A DNA stretch of 64,000 bases, from positions 18,667,501-18,731,500 of the forward strand of contig NC_088303.1 in NCBI RefSeq assembly GCF_032854445.1. Direction: 5' to 3'. Of this stretch, positions 20,450-32,122 are shown piece by piece. The position numbers were made by a program, and so were the translations under genes. The stretch comes from Liolophura sinensis (lineage: Eukaryota > Mollusca > Polyplacophora > Chitonida > Chitonidae). The stretch's first letter is position 1. Every line of letters begins with the position of its first letter. Below the pieces are notes generated by a model that saw only the letters and a program-made list of their open reading frames with translations, had not been told where the DNA came from and ran no database searches.

Positions 20450-20905
20450 CGTCCATTGACAGGGTGTCCTCCACGGTGTCATACTACACAGTATTATCGA
20501 TGGAAGATCAAACTCAGATGTTATTAACCATACTCCTTACAGACCATGTGCCGCTCTCCACATCGCTTCACATCACTGCTACCACAAGAGTACCACTAGC
20601 GTGTTTAGGCCTAGCCTCACCTCCTGCGCGGAACTGCTTAATCAGCATTCATCAAATTGTCTCAGGTGTTGGTTGAAACAATGTTGTGGATACTTTAGAT
20701 AAATAGAATGCATGTGCTTGTGTATATCATTAGAAACAAAAGTTGAGAAACAGTTTTTGTGTTTTCTGACATCAATTAATGTCTCATCACCATGACCCCA
20801 GTGACCTCGGCGTTGATCACGATTTCTGTACAAAATTTGCTAGTGGTGGCAGTTGCCAGGAAAATCATGTTAACAAATACGCTTAAGCACATGTAGCATG
20901 CAGTA
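20450..20905. repeat. Segmental duplicate Y, copy 1
   Basis: Matches 24400-24930 in order: TTAGCCTCACGACTTC-like TAGCCTCACCTCCTG, GCGGAACT(G/A)(C/T)TTA, CAACATTCATCA-like, GTGTTGGTT, TTTTGTGTTTTCT(G/T)ACATCA, then GATTTCTGTACAAAATTTGC. Copies are about 3.95 kb apart and clearly diverged. Confidence 0.85.
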
Positions 20906-20957
20906 AGCTTGTTGCTTACATGTTCTTCTGAAACATTTTTCCATTACCGGCACCGAT

Positions 20958-21132
20958 GTGCCGTTGCGTTCGGTAAGTCGATTCAATGAAGAAGCACTGA
21001 ATAACAGAGAGATGAAATCCGTCATGTTTAACGGAAGCACGTTACACGTACTTTTGTTACACAAGGATTCCTTCGTCGTCATCTAACTGAAAAACTGTTG
21101 GGGACAACATCAAACCCTGAGCACTCACTCAA
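20958..21132 (+). mobile_element. SINE family A, 5'-truncated
   Basis: Begins at the TTCGGTAAGTC block and runs to CATCAAACCCTGAGCACTCA. Several substitutions mark it as an older copy. The minus-strand open frame at 20870-21082 lies across it and is not a gene. Confidence 0.85.
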
Positions 21133-22429
21133 TCTTTTTTCGGCTTATGTTTAGCGTCTCGTAGGTTAACATTTCCACCGCTCACTCGAACAATATTTAT
21201 GGTATTCAACCTTCACTGTGCAATATCCTCTATGTAACCTTTTACCACTGAACATAGTTTTAGATACTAGATAAAAGTAGCGACAAGCGTAACTGTTTTG
21301 GTGGGATTTTCCGTTTGTTTTTTTAAATGGCGGGAACATTCCACATATTGAAACTACAAGGATCGATCTATACATTCTTTGTTTGAGCAAGTCGTTGAAC
21401 GAAAAACATTGTGCGATGAAAGAAAAACATGTATGATGAAAGAAAAACAAAAACAAAACCGTCTATTTCCTTGAGGTCTGCTGTCTTTGATTTCTAAACC
21501 CACTTTTCAGATACGTGATTGTAGAATTAGAAATATAAAATAATATGATATTATATTTATTATAACACCCTTCACGAAATGCTTTTCTTGGCGAAACGAG
21601 ATGGCGGCAACAAATGGTTTGGATCATGTTTAAGAGGCAGCTTAAACATGCGTATAGTTATAACCAGTTTAAGCTGTGGTACATGTAGAGAATACACAAA
21701 GTGAAGCCATTAACTTCAACATCTGTGATATAAAAAGCAGTGATGTGTTTCAGTAAGCACTAAATGTACTGAAGGTCAATCATGTCGCCTGTTTCCTGTT
21801 TTGACTGTGTGGGAATTTGATTTACCCAAAGCATTTCACCAGCTCCATGCTCTCAAGACTTGGATGGGATCACATTTCCCCCACATGTGATACGTCTTTG
21901 TCCGTGAAACGTCATCTAATTTACAAACTCTCACCTGTGGCGACAGGCTTAGTTGAAACAGTTGCTTTGTTTTGTCTTACCAAAGAAAAAAAAGCCGAAG
22001 GTATAGCTTGCAAGGGAATATCTATTTTGAGGCTAAATACGGCATTGCGATCTCGGACTGAAGCTGAATGCGATTCCGTAAAGATATTACGGATCTGGTC
22101 TCGAGCGCCTAACTATAAATTTAATTCTTGAGTCGTGTAATTGACCATTATGTCAAGGATATGGGCGGGAAGTCTTTGTGATGTTTCAGGAAGTCGGGAG
22201 AAAACTACAATCCAACTATGTCTCTGTGGACAGCGGGTCGTGTTTCAGCGAAGCCATTACTTCAACATTATCCGAGCTTATTTAAGTCTTCCAGGGCTAG
22301 AGGTATCGTTAAACTGTCAGTCCATCCCTGTTTAATGCACACAATTACAAATGAATCATATTGTAATAAGGTTGTAAACATTCGCAAGTCTGGGATCAAC
22401 TTCGTATTGTGAAGTTTTAGGAAAAAAAT
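21133..22429. other. Non-coding stretch
   Basis: Plus-strand frames of 104, 64 and 64 codons (21817-22131, 22141-22335, 22218-22412) have no family signal and no clear splice borders. Nothing else recognised. Confidence 0.35.
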
Positions 22430-22574
22430 AATATTTATTTACTTATTTATTTGGTTGGTATCTTACGCCGTACCGAAGAATATTTCCCTTATACGACGGC
22501 GGGAATGGGGGGAACCTGGCAAGAGCCCCGGGGAAACCCATGACCATTCTCAGGTAGCTTACAGGCATTCACAC

Positions 22575-22576
<2 letters not shown>
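22430..22576 (-). mobile_element. SINE family B, 5'-truncated
   Basis: TTTATTTATTTGGTTGGTAT, CCGTACCGAAGAATATTTCC, TTATACGACGGCGGGAATGG and GCCCCGGGGAAACCCATGAC blocks in reverse orientation. It abuts the trinucleotide repeat. Confidence 0.88.

Positions 22577-22607
<31 letters not shown>
22577..22607. repeat. AAT microsatellite
   Basis: About ten uninterrupted TAA units directly at the truncated end of the SINE copy. Confidence 0.95.
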
Positions 22608-22909
22608 TCAAAATATGATTTAGGGTGCAAAATGTGATCAACATGCATGCAAGTACACTGTGGTATTTTAGTCCACAAGCTTTATAGAAGGAACTCTTAC
22701 CCGCTATGATCACAGAACAGCAACTGTTCGTTTTATACTTGAAGTGTATATCATTAAGTGCAAGCGCACTTGCATATCTGTTAAATACCAATCAATCACT
22801 TGAATATCCACCGGAAAAGAAAATGTGACACATTAAAACAGTTTTCATGTTTTTGCTTCTCACACAGATACCTCTTGAATATCAATAAGCAGCTTCTGTA
22901 TGGTGATTT

Positions 22910-22946
22910 AATTATTTATTTGACTGACCCTTAACGCCATACTGAA
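22910..22946 (-). mobile_element. SINE family B, tail fragment
   Basis: ATTATTTATTTGACTG then CCCTTAACGCCATACTGAAG: only the last 35 bp of the family. It abuts a second, full-length copy. Confidence 0.65.
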
Positions 22947-23226
22947 GTTTTTCTTTCTTTCTTTATTTATTTATTTGATTGTTGTTTTACGCCGAACTCA
23001 ATAATATTTCACGTATACGACGGCGATCAGCATTATGGTCGATGAAACCGGACAGAGCCCGGGGAAAATCACACGACCATCTGCAGGCTGCTAGAACACC
23101 TTCGCACGTAAGGCAGGAGAGGAAGCCAATATGAGTTGGACTTGAACTCATAGCTACCGGATTAGCGAGAAGCTCCTAGTTCACTACGCCGCGCTGACAC
23201 GCTAACCACCTCGACTATGGACGCCT
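22947..23226 (-). mobile_element. SINE family B, full length
   Basis: On the minus strand the head (23226 leftward) carries an A-box-like TCGAGGTGGTTAGCGTG and a B box GAGTTCAAGTCCAACTC. The body TTGGCTTCCTCTCCTGCC, TGCAGATGGTCGTGTGATTT-type, GGGCTCTGTCCGGTTTCATC and ACTTATACGACGG-type blocks follows, then a TTTA/TTTC microsatellite tail (22947-22975 on plus). This is the reference copy for family B. Confidence 0.9.
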
Positions 23227-23232
23227 GCACAA

Positions 23233-23335
23233 GTTTTTCACTTATAGATGTACGGTGGCTATCAGTTATTGGGTGGATGAAGTAGGTCAGCCCAGGATAA
23301 ACCACTGACTTTTGGCATCTTACTGACGAACATTT
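23233..23335 (-). mobile_element. SINE family B, internal fragment (old)
   Basis: CACTTATAGATGTACGGTGG, ATCAGTTATTGGGTGG, GGTCAGCCCAGGATAAACCA and ACTGACTTTTGGCATCTTAC align to the middle of family B with many changes. It sits next to the head of the full-length copy. Confidence 0.5.
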
Positions 23336-23599
23336 TTACATGTGCGTGGTAATGTTAATGTTCTTAACATATGTTTTAATGTGAGTGGAACATGAGTGTG
23401 TTCATTCGGCCAAACTGAAAACTTAGCTCACATAAGAATACTTACTTCATGTCATATTTTGTAATTCTGCGCATTAGCTTCTGTCATGAACCTAACGAGA
23501 TGTAGATATTACATGTTTTCAAGAGTTTTTGATTATAAGGAAGATACGAGGAGTGGAGCTTGTAAGATATTCTTCGATCAATAACACCAAATTAAAACA

Positions 23600-23703
23600 G
23601 GCTGTCGGTTCCTCCCACAATAATGCTGGCCGCCATCGTATAAATGAAATATCCTTGGTTACAGCGTAAAATGCCAATGCAATAAACAAATACATAGGTA
23701 AAA
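23600..23703 (+). mobile_element. SINE family B, 3' fragment
   Basis: CGGTTCCTCCCACAATAATG, CTGGCCGCCATCGTATAAAT and CAGCGTAAAATGCCAATGCA followed by an A-rich tail. Confidence 0.85.
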
Positions 23704-24399
23704 TAGGTTGTCACAGAAATTTAATCAAGAATGTTGATATTAACGTTTACAGGATGTAGAATGATGTTGGCTGTGAAGAAAGAAGCGTTCGGTGAAATAA
23801 AAAAGATGATTCCGAGTGGAAAACATGGCTATTCCATGTCTGTCGTGTGTGTTTATGTAACATTTATGTCATATCTCCACCCACAAAGCAATCGTTGGAA
23901 CTGTTGTTAAATAGTAGGCCAGATAGTATTGCTTTTCAAGAAGGCAGATCAAAGAGTTTATTTGAAAAGTATAAGATAGATCATTTGGAGAAATGTATCG
24001 ACCTGCACATAACCATAAAAAATTTGTGCTAAGCTCACAGGACAGACTATATGTCACGAAATGATCTATTTTACCAAGTTGTAACGTTGTTTACAGCAAG
24101 TTCATGTATTCCTTTTGTTTCCTGCCCGCAACGTTTAGGGGAACAGGGATTACTGCTGTCTGTCATTTCCTCGTCCCGTCGTACAAACGGTACCTAGTCA
24201 ATAACTCTAGAACCAGGTAAAGTGACATTAATAAACGAACTGTTGTGATTCGCTTTCAATGACGTGTTTAAGACAGTATGGCCACTGCGCCTATCTTTGT
24301 TTCACAGTTGATTAACTTTGTCTGGACAATATATAGATCGAGTTAGAACGCTGTTTCTGATTGGGAAAGTAGTATGAAGTCAGTAAAATTGGCGGCGGA
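23704..24399. other. Non-coding stretch
   Basis: No gene, repeat or RNA recognised; frames are short on both strands. Confidence 0.35.
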
Positions 24400-24930
24400 A
24401 ATTGGTTTTAAGCAAGGTGTATAAAACAACACGGCAACAGCGGCCTTGAACGCTGTGATGGTACTTTTGGACAGTGGTATAACATCTTTGAGAGAGGACC
24501 GTCATTGACGGTGTGCATGTGCCGTTCTTTGCGCAGTTGCCACAACCAGACAAGCTTGATCTTTGGAACCCGTACGCCGTACGTAGGCTTGCGTAGGCTT
24601 AGCCTCACGACTTCTGTTCACATGCGGAACTATTTAGTCAACATTCATCAATAAAATTGTTTTTGGTGTTGGTTAGAATCATGTCGTGCATACTTTTGTT
24701 AAAGATAAAGCATATGTATAACATATAATAGAAATAAAGGCTGGGGCAGAGTTTTGTGTTTTCTTACATCACTTACTGTCCCTTCACGGTAAACCAAGTA
24801 ACCTGGGCGTTGTTCAAGATTTCTGTACAAAATTTGCTTGTGGTGAACAGTGGTCTGACATAAACGAGGGCATTTGCCTTCACAAGATATTGACCTAGAG
24901 TGGTTTTCGGCTGAGCACATGTACATAAAA
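24400..24930. repeat. Segmental duplicate Y, copy 2
   Basis: Counterpart of 20450-20905. The best-kept block is GATTTCTGTACAAAATTTGC at about 24818, found also at about 20820. Confidence 0.85.
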
Positions 24931-25918
24931 TAATATAACTTTTGTGGCCATATTGTTGTGCCTATCGTTCACCATGTAAAAAGTTTGTACTTTTAACAAA
25001 TGGCATTCAGTCTGGGACAGTGGATGTCATCAATGAGCGGACAACTGTGTTTGCTGCCAATCGATGAGTGTAAAATTTACTGGCTGTTACGGCCATCTGC
25101 TATTTCCAGTCGTCATATTGTCGGCTGGGATAGATTTTCAACTAACGATATTTCAGGAATATTGTCATTCTGTGTTAGTGGTGTTTATCATCCACGTGAA
25201 AGTTAATATACACACCACACTATAATAGGATAATTGCACAGTTGTCATAGTGTATGTGAGTCAATGACAATCAACGCTGTCTCCTTCTGGAGTTTAATTC
25301 CGATTCGGGTCTTGCCCAAAGCATCAAAACTTACAACTGCCATATTTCCAAATTGGGAGCTTCCCTCGTTAGGGTTTCATGCTCGGCGTCTTCGTGATAA
25401 CGCTCTAGCGACATTGATCGAACTACTTTTGAAAGAGACGATGAATTTCATGGATTTAAACTGCGCATATAGTTTGTGGCTCCATCATCTGAATGTATGT
25501 TTGATGTGGTAATAAGAATATCATGCGTGGTGATCATGCTAGTCTAGAGGTCTACTTACCTGGATGAAATTGACACACTTGAAGTGAAGGTTCATGGCTG
25601 TGTTATAATTTTAACTTTGTACATGATCCGTGGGTTGCTTTCCAATGAAACAAATACAACTTTGATTTCAATCATTTCTGGACAAGTGTGACATTATCTT
25701 TTACTCTGATGGTATGTGGAGGAAATTTTGCACGATATTTGACAATCCACACCAGTAGAATACAAACGAGCGATTTTCGGATGGTGTCTCGACGATTTCA
25801 ATGCAGAAGAGAAATATAGTTATCTCATGCATATAAAGATATATACTGGTTTCATCTCATTTCGTTTTAAACTATAATTTGTTTGAAGAATTGTGCCTTC
25901 ACATAGTAGCAATTTTAA
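24931..25918. other. Non-coding stretch
   Basis: Two plus-strand frames (25000-25206 and 25234-25512) show no domain or splice support. Confidence 0.35.
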
Positions 25919-25955
25919 AACATTTATTTATTTGATTGTTGTTTCATGCTCGCGA
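25919..25955 (-). mobile_element. SINE family B, tail fragment
   Basis: CATTTATTTATTTGATTGTT then GTTTCATGCTCG: the terminal 35 bp of the family in reverse orientation. Confidence 0.6.
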
Positions 25956-27369
25956 ATTTTTACTTAAATGAAGAAGACCGGAGATTTGTATCCTTTCTTA
26001 AAGGCGATAAGGAGTTTTACGAGTTCTCCATTATAATCCAACCTGTTACCAGAACGCTTAATGGTTTATTTCTTCCGTTGATGGCCTAGTTTTTTCTTAT
26101 CGCCCTGTTACGCCTGTCAGTAGGGTTTTGAAAACAACAGTTGATCTGACTAGGACACAACCACATCAACATGAGCTGTGGATCCGGAGAACGGGGGAAT
26201 CATTTCCTACAATTACCCTCAAATACTGTTTGAAAATCGGTATCATTGTCAAATATACAGTTCGTGAGGACACACAGCTGCCACTGGCAGGTGTTGTATT
26301 GATTCATTCGCAGGTTTATCGGAGTTGGGTGCCAAGTGAAGGGCATTATAGCGCTTTCCAACTCCCATACAAACTATGCGTTCTTGGTTGGGTTTCTGCT
26401 CTTCTGCGCATCTTGGTTAACTGACAATGGCTCGCATGCCACGGATACACGGTCCATTGGGTGAGGCATGGAGAATGAAGCATTTTTTGATTTAGTTATA
26501 CCGATGCCAGATTGTTCAAGAGGTGTGGTCTCCCCAATGTCTCATGCCATATCTTAATGTCCCAAGGGTGGCGCAACAGCCATTCATTGCCTTCTTATCG
26601 CATGCGCGAACTGTCAATAAATGATGTGCTAAAACATTGTTGTATGGCGAGGAGCAACCATTGTTTTACACGTTGAATAAATATTTATGTACATTCCTAT
26701 TTTTAACACGAACTAACTTTTCAGATCATAATTCAGTTAAACATCTGGCAGTCCTAATGGTACAGGTTATTCCACTAATGGCTGATTTGTTTACGGAATA
26801 TATGCCGTAAAGGTCTCTATACTCCTCTCCTTTGTTAACACAGCCATATTCACACTATTGTCTACGTTAACAAAGAGAATGTCTTCTTGTGGTGACTAAT
26901 CATTCCAAAGAAGGCTCAATGTCAAGATAGCAAAGTGACCTAATTGGACGTTAAAGATACTGCAGAGTCAAACTGCCTCCGATTGGAGAATAGCTTAGAT
27001 TACATTCGATTCACTACTGTGTCACACTGCATGACAGCTGATCAAATGAGATCCGGATGGCGGTGACCTCCTATAGCTTAACGTCATTCCGCTGTGTTAA
27101 TGTAAGCTTTAACTAAAAAAAAAATAATCCGAAAAGCACGATTTTCTGCGTGTATTTAAAAACAAAGCCAAGCTCTTACAATCCGAGAAAATTACAGGCT
27201 CTACATCTTATCCTGCAAGGCTCATATCAATGATTAACATTTAGTCAAATGTATTAAGTGATATTTTGTTTACTCCACTGAGGCAAAGGCCAGTGCATTT
27301 ATAGAGCTGCCTCACTGGGACGCTATGTCAACGTAACTAGACTTGACACTCAACCGGACCATATCATAC
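25956..27369. other. Non-coding stretch with one possible exon
   Basis: A 98-codon plus-strand frame (26128-26424) follows a good acceptor-like sequence (CGCCCTGTTACGCCTGTCAG ending at 26120) and includes HELWIRRTGESFPTITLKY. It has no recognised family. I give it about 15 percent chance of being a terminal exon. Nothing else recognised. Confidence 0.2.
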
Positions 27370-27672
27370 TTACACCAGGTCGGTCAATATTTACGGATCG
27401 GGTCCATAAATGATACTTGCTGCTTCCCTTGGCTTTCAGCACAGACCCAAGAGCAAGGAAACAGAGCTGGTTGGCCTGATGTCAGTATAATGTGACTGGA
27501 TGTGTCATGTCTTGTGCATTCGGCACAATACTTCACAGCGCCAGCACATTGGCGGCATGGACACGCCCCACCACAAGAAGACACAGTATAAGTGCATACA
27601 TCCTATTGGCTCCTCGTCGTTATATGACTGAAACATTAGTAAGTACGACGTAAAACCCCAAGCATAAATACA
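27370..27672 (+). mobile_element. SINE related to family A, variant middle
   Basis: It shares the family-A middle (CTTCCCTTGGC, AACAGAGCTGGTTGG, GTCAGTATAATG) and 3' end (CTCGTCGTTATATGACTGAA, AAGTACGACGTAAAACCCCA). Between them, 27500-27590 carries a sequence (ACTTCACAGCGCCAGCACAT, CATGGACACGCCCCACCACA) absent from other copies here. It is probably a subfamily with a different central module. The Cys-rich minus-strand frame at 27384-27584 is produced by this element and is not a gene. Confidence 0.75.
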
Positions 27673-27714
27673 TACAATTGTTTACCTTCCTAAATTTTTA
27701 TTAAAATCTCAGAT

Positions 27715-27780
27715 CTACCCTTACTTGGGATTGAATCCAGGTCTCTGACTTACTGCGAGGCCACCCTGTCTGTATGATTA
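27715..27780 (-). mobile_element. tRNA-like B-box remnant
   Basis: On the minus strand GGATTCAATCCCAAG resembles a B box, preceded by GGTGGCCTCGCAGTAAGTCAG. The A box is degraded, so a complete tRNA gene is excluded. Possible SINE head. Confidence 0.3.
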
Positions 27781-29299
27781 ATATGGACAAACAAACCGAG
27801 ACAGTGGGATTAACAAAGAAGGTAAGGTGAATGCTTCCTGAATGGGACTATTTGTCTTCTCCCTGAGCATTTTCGCAGCTATTATATATAGATTGCAAAT
27901 ACGCCATCATTTGCTTTGGATTAGCCTGTAACATATTGCCCTATTTATCATTGTGACTGTTGTCTACGTTCATGTAATACATGCACTTGTAGAACGTCAT
28001 GAAGGCCTCAGGGTAATTAATAGGAAAATTGAACGGCGGTAGCGCTGCCGTCGCCCACCACTGAAACAGCTATGTGATGTATCCACGAATCGCATAGACA
28101 CTTTTATTATTCACGATTAACTGAATTTAAAAACCTCTTATAGGCCTGTCTAGCACATCTTGAAAGCTTTTGCATTAAATAAATACATTTGACTGTCGCG
28201 GTCTTTTGATAACATGGTACAGATTTCAGACGAGGCCTGTTTGGGTGTCGGCTAAGCTGATTTGATGCGTACCGCATTACGACTCGCATTGTCTTTCTCA
28301 TCATGATCCGTAAGTAACTGTGCCTCCCAATGCCCGTGAGAAATCGAAAGCACGGAATCCTAATGTAAACGACCCGTCTGGTAAATGATATACCGAATTC
28401 GTTAAGTAAAATAAAAGCTGTCTGGTACTATTTGCTTGACAGCCTATCAATCTGCTGTAGAGGTAAATCACTTGGGAAAACCAATTTTTCCTCGTTGCTC
28501 GAGAAGAAACTTTCAATATCAGGCACACAGTTTCAACCTGTTGTTTATGACAAGAATTGAAATCAATGCAATGGAAGAGTGTTACATCGTTTCAAACCCC
28601 ACTGGACCTTATCTATGTTTACAACAGGGGATTATAATATTGCGATATAAGGATCGCATTAATTTAGGCGTGCGCATGTGAGAAAATTATGATCTATCAC
28701 GACCCCTGAGATTGTAATCAACCCATATCTAGTTGTGAGGTAGATTTATACTTGCTGCGACACCACTGTAATCCCTACACAACACTCACTACACGCATGC
28801 GCAGATTTTCAGGCGACTGTGAACGAGATAAGCGATATTAATATTCTCTTTGTCACCATAAATAAAACGTTTGAAACCTTAAGTGGAGAAAACCGCTTTC
28901 AAATCGAAGTTTATATATGTTACTATAGCTTAATGAGCGGGATGCTGGTAATGATTTATCTCCAGGATTTACCACTAAATTGGTAGCTGGTTGCTAAACG
29001 CTTAATTTATTGGCTTGGCAAGCTGCCAAATTTGCGTCCTAAAGAGTCATTTTGTGACTTGCCAGTTCGGATAAGGAGACAGTAATGAAGATGCATATAT
29101 GGAGACTAAACGGGTCTAGACATTAGCCGAGAAAATCAGAATGCATAACCCCAACTAAATGTGTAGATAAACCACAAGCAAACTGTGTACTGAATACATT
29201 CGCTCAAATGTACAGCGATAAGTGCCGAAGTAAATGAATGGAATTGATGGGTCTTGAGATGAAAATGGCCTCCTCTTTAATTTTGAGGAATTGAAGGCG
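27781..29299. other. Non-coding stretch
   Basis: Opposing frames at 28301-28528 and 28436-28681 overlap each other and have no motif. No repeats or RNA genes recognised. Confidence 0.35.
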
Positions 29300-31400
29300 T
29301 TTTGGCAATCTAACGAGACTGATTATGGTAACATTCGTAAAAGTTAGTTAAAGCAGATACGCACAGGTAACCGTCCTATATCACTATCGACCTGTCAGCA
29401 CATTAGTATTTCTACAATCAGAAGTTGGAAGCTCTCTATCTGGGGTTTTACATAAAGAAATGAAAAGGTATCTGTGACTATTAACAAGATCTCTCAGATG
29501 GTCACAGCTGGCTCCATCGCCATATTGCAGCGTATTTTATAAGCAATCGTGACGCGCCTTATGTCTGTAAATTTATATATTGTTATATATTGATTTTGGT
29601 GACTTCGAGCACCAACGAAACCTCATGACTCTTTAAGCAAGACACTTCATTCGTTGTCAGAGGACCACTTTGTCTAACCATAATACCACAGGCTGAGATT
29701 TGAACCTTGCGAATATGTAGCATGCTGTGAAAGTGCCCGAGTAATGTCTCTATTGAAAACAGTCTAGCAAAAAAAGCTCAGTACTAATGTGACAGGATAT
29801 TTACTGTGAATAGCACACGTACAAGGAAATTCCATAAACACTAATGCAAAAGAAGAGCTCTTTTGTTTCTGTATTTTCTTCAGTAAATGACATTACTTCA
29901 CACACTAATAAGTCCAAAACCCATTTTATCATCATTTATCTGCAAGAATAATCAGATTTCTTCAATAAAATCAGTTCCATATATAAATTAAAATGATTTA
30001 TTACTTCTTAACGTTACTTCCATCCTCTCTCTATTTTTATTAACAACTTAAAATGCTTTACAGTTATAATCTTATCGGTATTAAAGAGTGAAGCCTAAAA
30101 ACTCATGCACTTGTGTCAGAATCGCCAAAGTCGGTATTTGATTGTTCAGTTTGACAGGTATCCAAGTTGTCAAGGACATTAACGCAATGCATCAAATTTC
30201 ATTGTCAGTTTTCTAGATCCCTGCATCATGCTCACTCACAGCGCTTATACACTTGTGTGCTTGGAATAAAAAGAAGTATTGGTTTATGCATTTGAAAGTT
30301 CCAGCAGTAAAGATGGAATGGAAAAACGTTTGTTAATACGAACAAATAAAGTACAAACATTAAGTCTACCTCGTCTTCAAACTCGAGAGACAAAAGATAT
30401 ATAGGTATTGCATTTTTTTCCCACAGGCGCGTGGCAAACGCGCTGATCTTACTGGTAAACAAAGCTAATCAGTTGATGACATGGATTTCTTCTGCGACGA
30501 CAACACTGTTAAAGCAAGCCAAAAACAAAATAAAAAGTATTAGACAATAAACTTCAGCACAGTCTAGAGCTGAAGACGTGACTCAACTCAACCCGACTGT
30601 TCTGTCCTACTCTCTGGTCAGAATCCTTTTCTCCCAAAGCTATGCCTTGTAGATAATAACTGAGCAGTCAATAACCTCCACTTTGGGAAATTGATTGTCA
30701 CCGAAGGAGGACTTAATTGCATACAATCAAAACTACAATGGCCCCGAGGTTGCAATTAACTCACTAATACAACCACGTGAGCTTTGGGGGAAGAGATGGG
30801 CTTCCTACAGGCGTAATCGGTGGTGAAACATTCCCGTGTTGTAACTCATTTGAATTCCTTTTCTTCCTTGCATCGGATGATCAAACGGAAATGCCTGTGT
30901 ATTCATGCAATTAATGCGGGGCTGAATCGCGGCGAGAAAAATTCGTAGTCATTTGAGTTAAATTCCAGTCCTGATGTACTCTTAAGGAATGACCATCCAT
31001 TACTAAGTTACAGTGACGGCAGTATATTACACTAAGCCACATACGTAGATAGGTGGTTCGGAGACCTGTAATTCCTTAATGTGACTGACGGCCATTTAGA
31101 CACGGTGATCTGGATGTTCCTGGGGTAATGTTCCTGGTTCATCTCGTCTGATCCTTGGTATCGTGTGCTCTGCAAACAGAACCCCAACCACGATGTCAGG
31201 CTGAGACAGATCTTAATTCCCTACAAAATGATGAATAGGTAGCGCTGGAAGCTTATCCCATCGGTGTTCTATCAACCCCATCGTCAGGCTTAACGTGGAT
31301 ATCAATCACAACTAAAACAGTCTGCGTGATGTCAAATCTTTAACATATTTTCACCAGTCACAGCTTCTTAACTTCTCCTTTGCCTTTCCCGAAGGATGTC
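29300..31400. repeat. Segmental duplicate Z, copy A
   Basis: It shares ordered anchors with copies B, C and D: CAGCTGGCTCCATCGCCAT (29506), GGCGCGTGGC...CGCTGATC (30426), TGGTTCATCTCGTCTGATCC (31135), CTGCAAACAGAA (31171), CACGATGTCAGGCTGAGA (31189). Copies differ by many substitutions and indels. The longest frame inside (30232-30462, minus) is not supported. Confidence 0.7.
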
Positions 31401-31984
31401 AATACACCCGCTGGATCACGACGTGCATAGTAGCTGTATTGCTTATTTCATAAAACCGCCCTATCCTAAATATAAGCTGACACGAATTTTAATGATTTTC
31501 ATCTTTCACACGGCGACTGTAAAATGTTTCGTTTCCATCTTGTTTGATCAAAAAGAAGATTCAAATAGGATTTTCACCATTTTACATTTGATTGGATCAG
31601 GTTGGCACACAGAAGGAGTAACGAACTGAATGGTACTAGTGTAAAATTGGTACGAATAAGTTCCCCAAAAAGATCCGTTTGAAAGTTTGAACGATCCTTC
31701 TACTCAAAATCCTGCGGAAAAAATCTCATTAGGGTGGCCACTAAAACAACACCAGTCTTGACGTTCCTCTATCCAGCTATACATAATGGTTACCCATGGG
31801 ATTGTCCCAGTGTTTGATCTAAATCAATGATTAGGGCAGGTCTATGAATCACATCCAGCTGTCGGCATTGGCGTCTGACTGAGAGGCGAGCCTGATGAAT
31901 TCTCCTTCCGATAACGAATGAGAAGTTGTCTAAGAGGAAGTAATCATCCTACAATAAATCTGGCCGCGTGGAAAGGTCTGTCCT
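31401..31984. other. Non-coding stretch
   Basis: Plus-strand frame 31396-31629 (77 codons) has no domain. Nothing else recognised. Confidence 0.3.
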
Positions 31985-32122
31985 CAAGGTACAGATGCAG
32001 GTTTTTTCCATCGGGCTCTGTACGATTTCTCACGCCATAATGCTGACCCACCATGATATATGTGAAATATTCTTGAGTACAGTATAAAACACCGATTAAA
32101 TAAATAAATGCATAAATAAAAC
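31985..32122 (+). mobile_element. SINE family B, 5'-truncated and diverged
   Basis: CATCGGGCTCTGTACGATTT, CACGCCATAATGCTGACC, GTGAAATATTCTTGAGTACA, then AAACACCGATTAAATAAATA. Orientation plus. Confidence 0.8.

Noticed and set aside
27384-27584. Cys-rich minus-strand frame resembling a small secreted or zinc-binding protein
   Set aside because: It is the opposite strand of a SINE-A-type element (27370-27672).
29640-29720. B-box-like GGTTCAAATCT on the minus strand suggesting a tRNA gene
   Set aside because: No A box at the required distance and no cloverleaf pairing.
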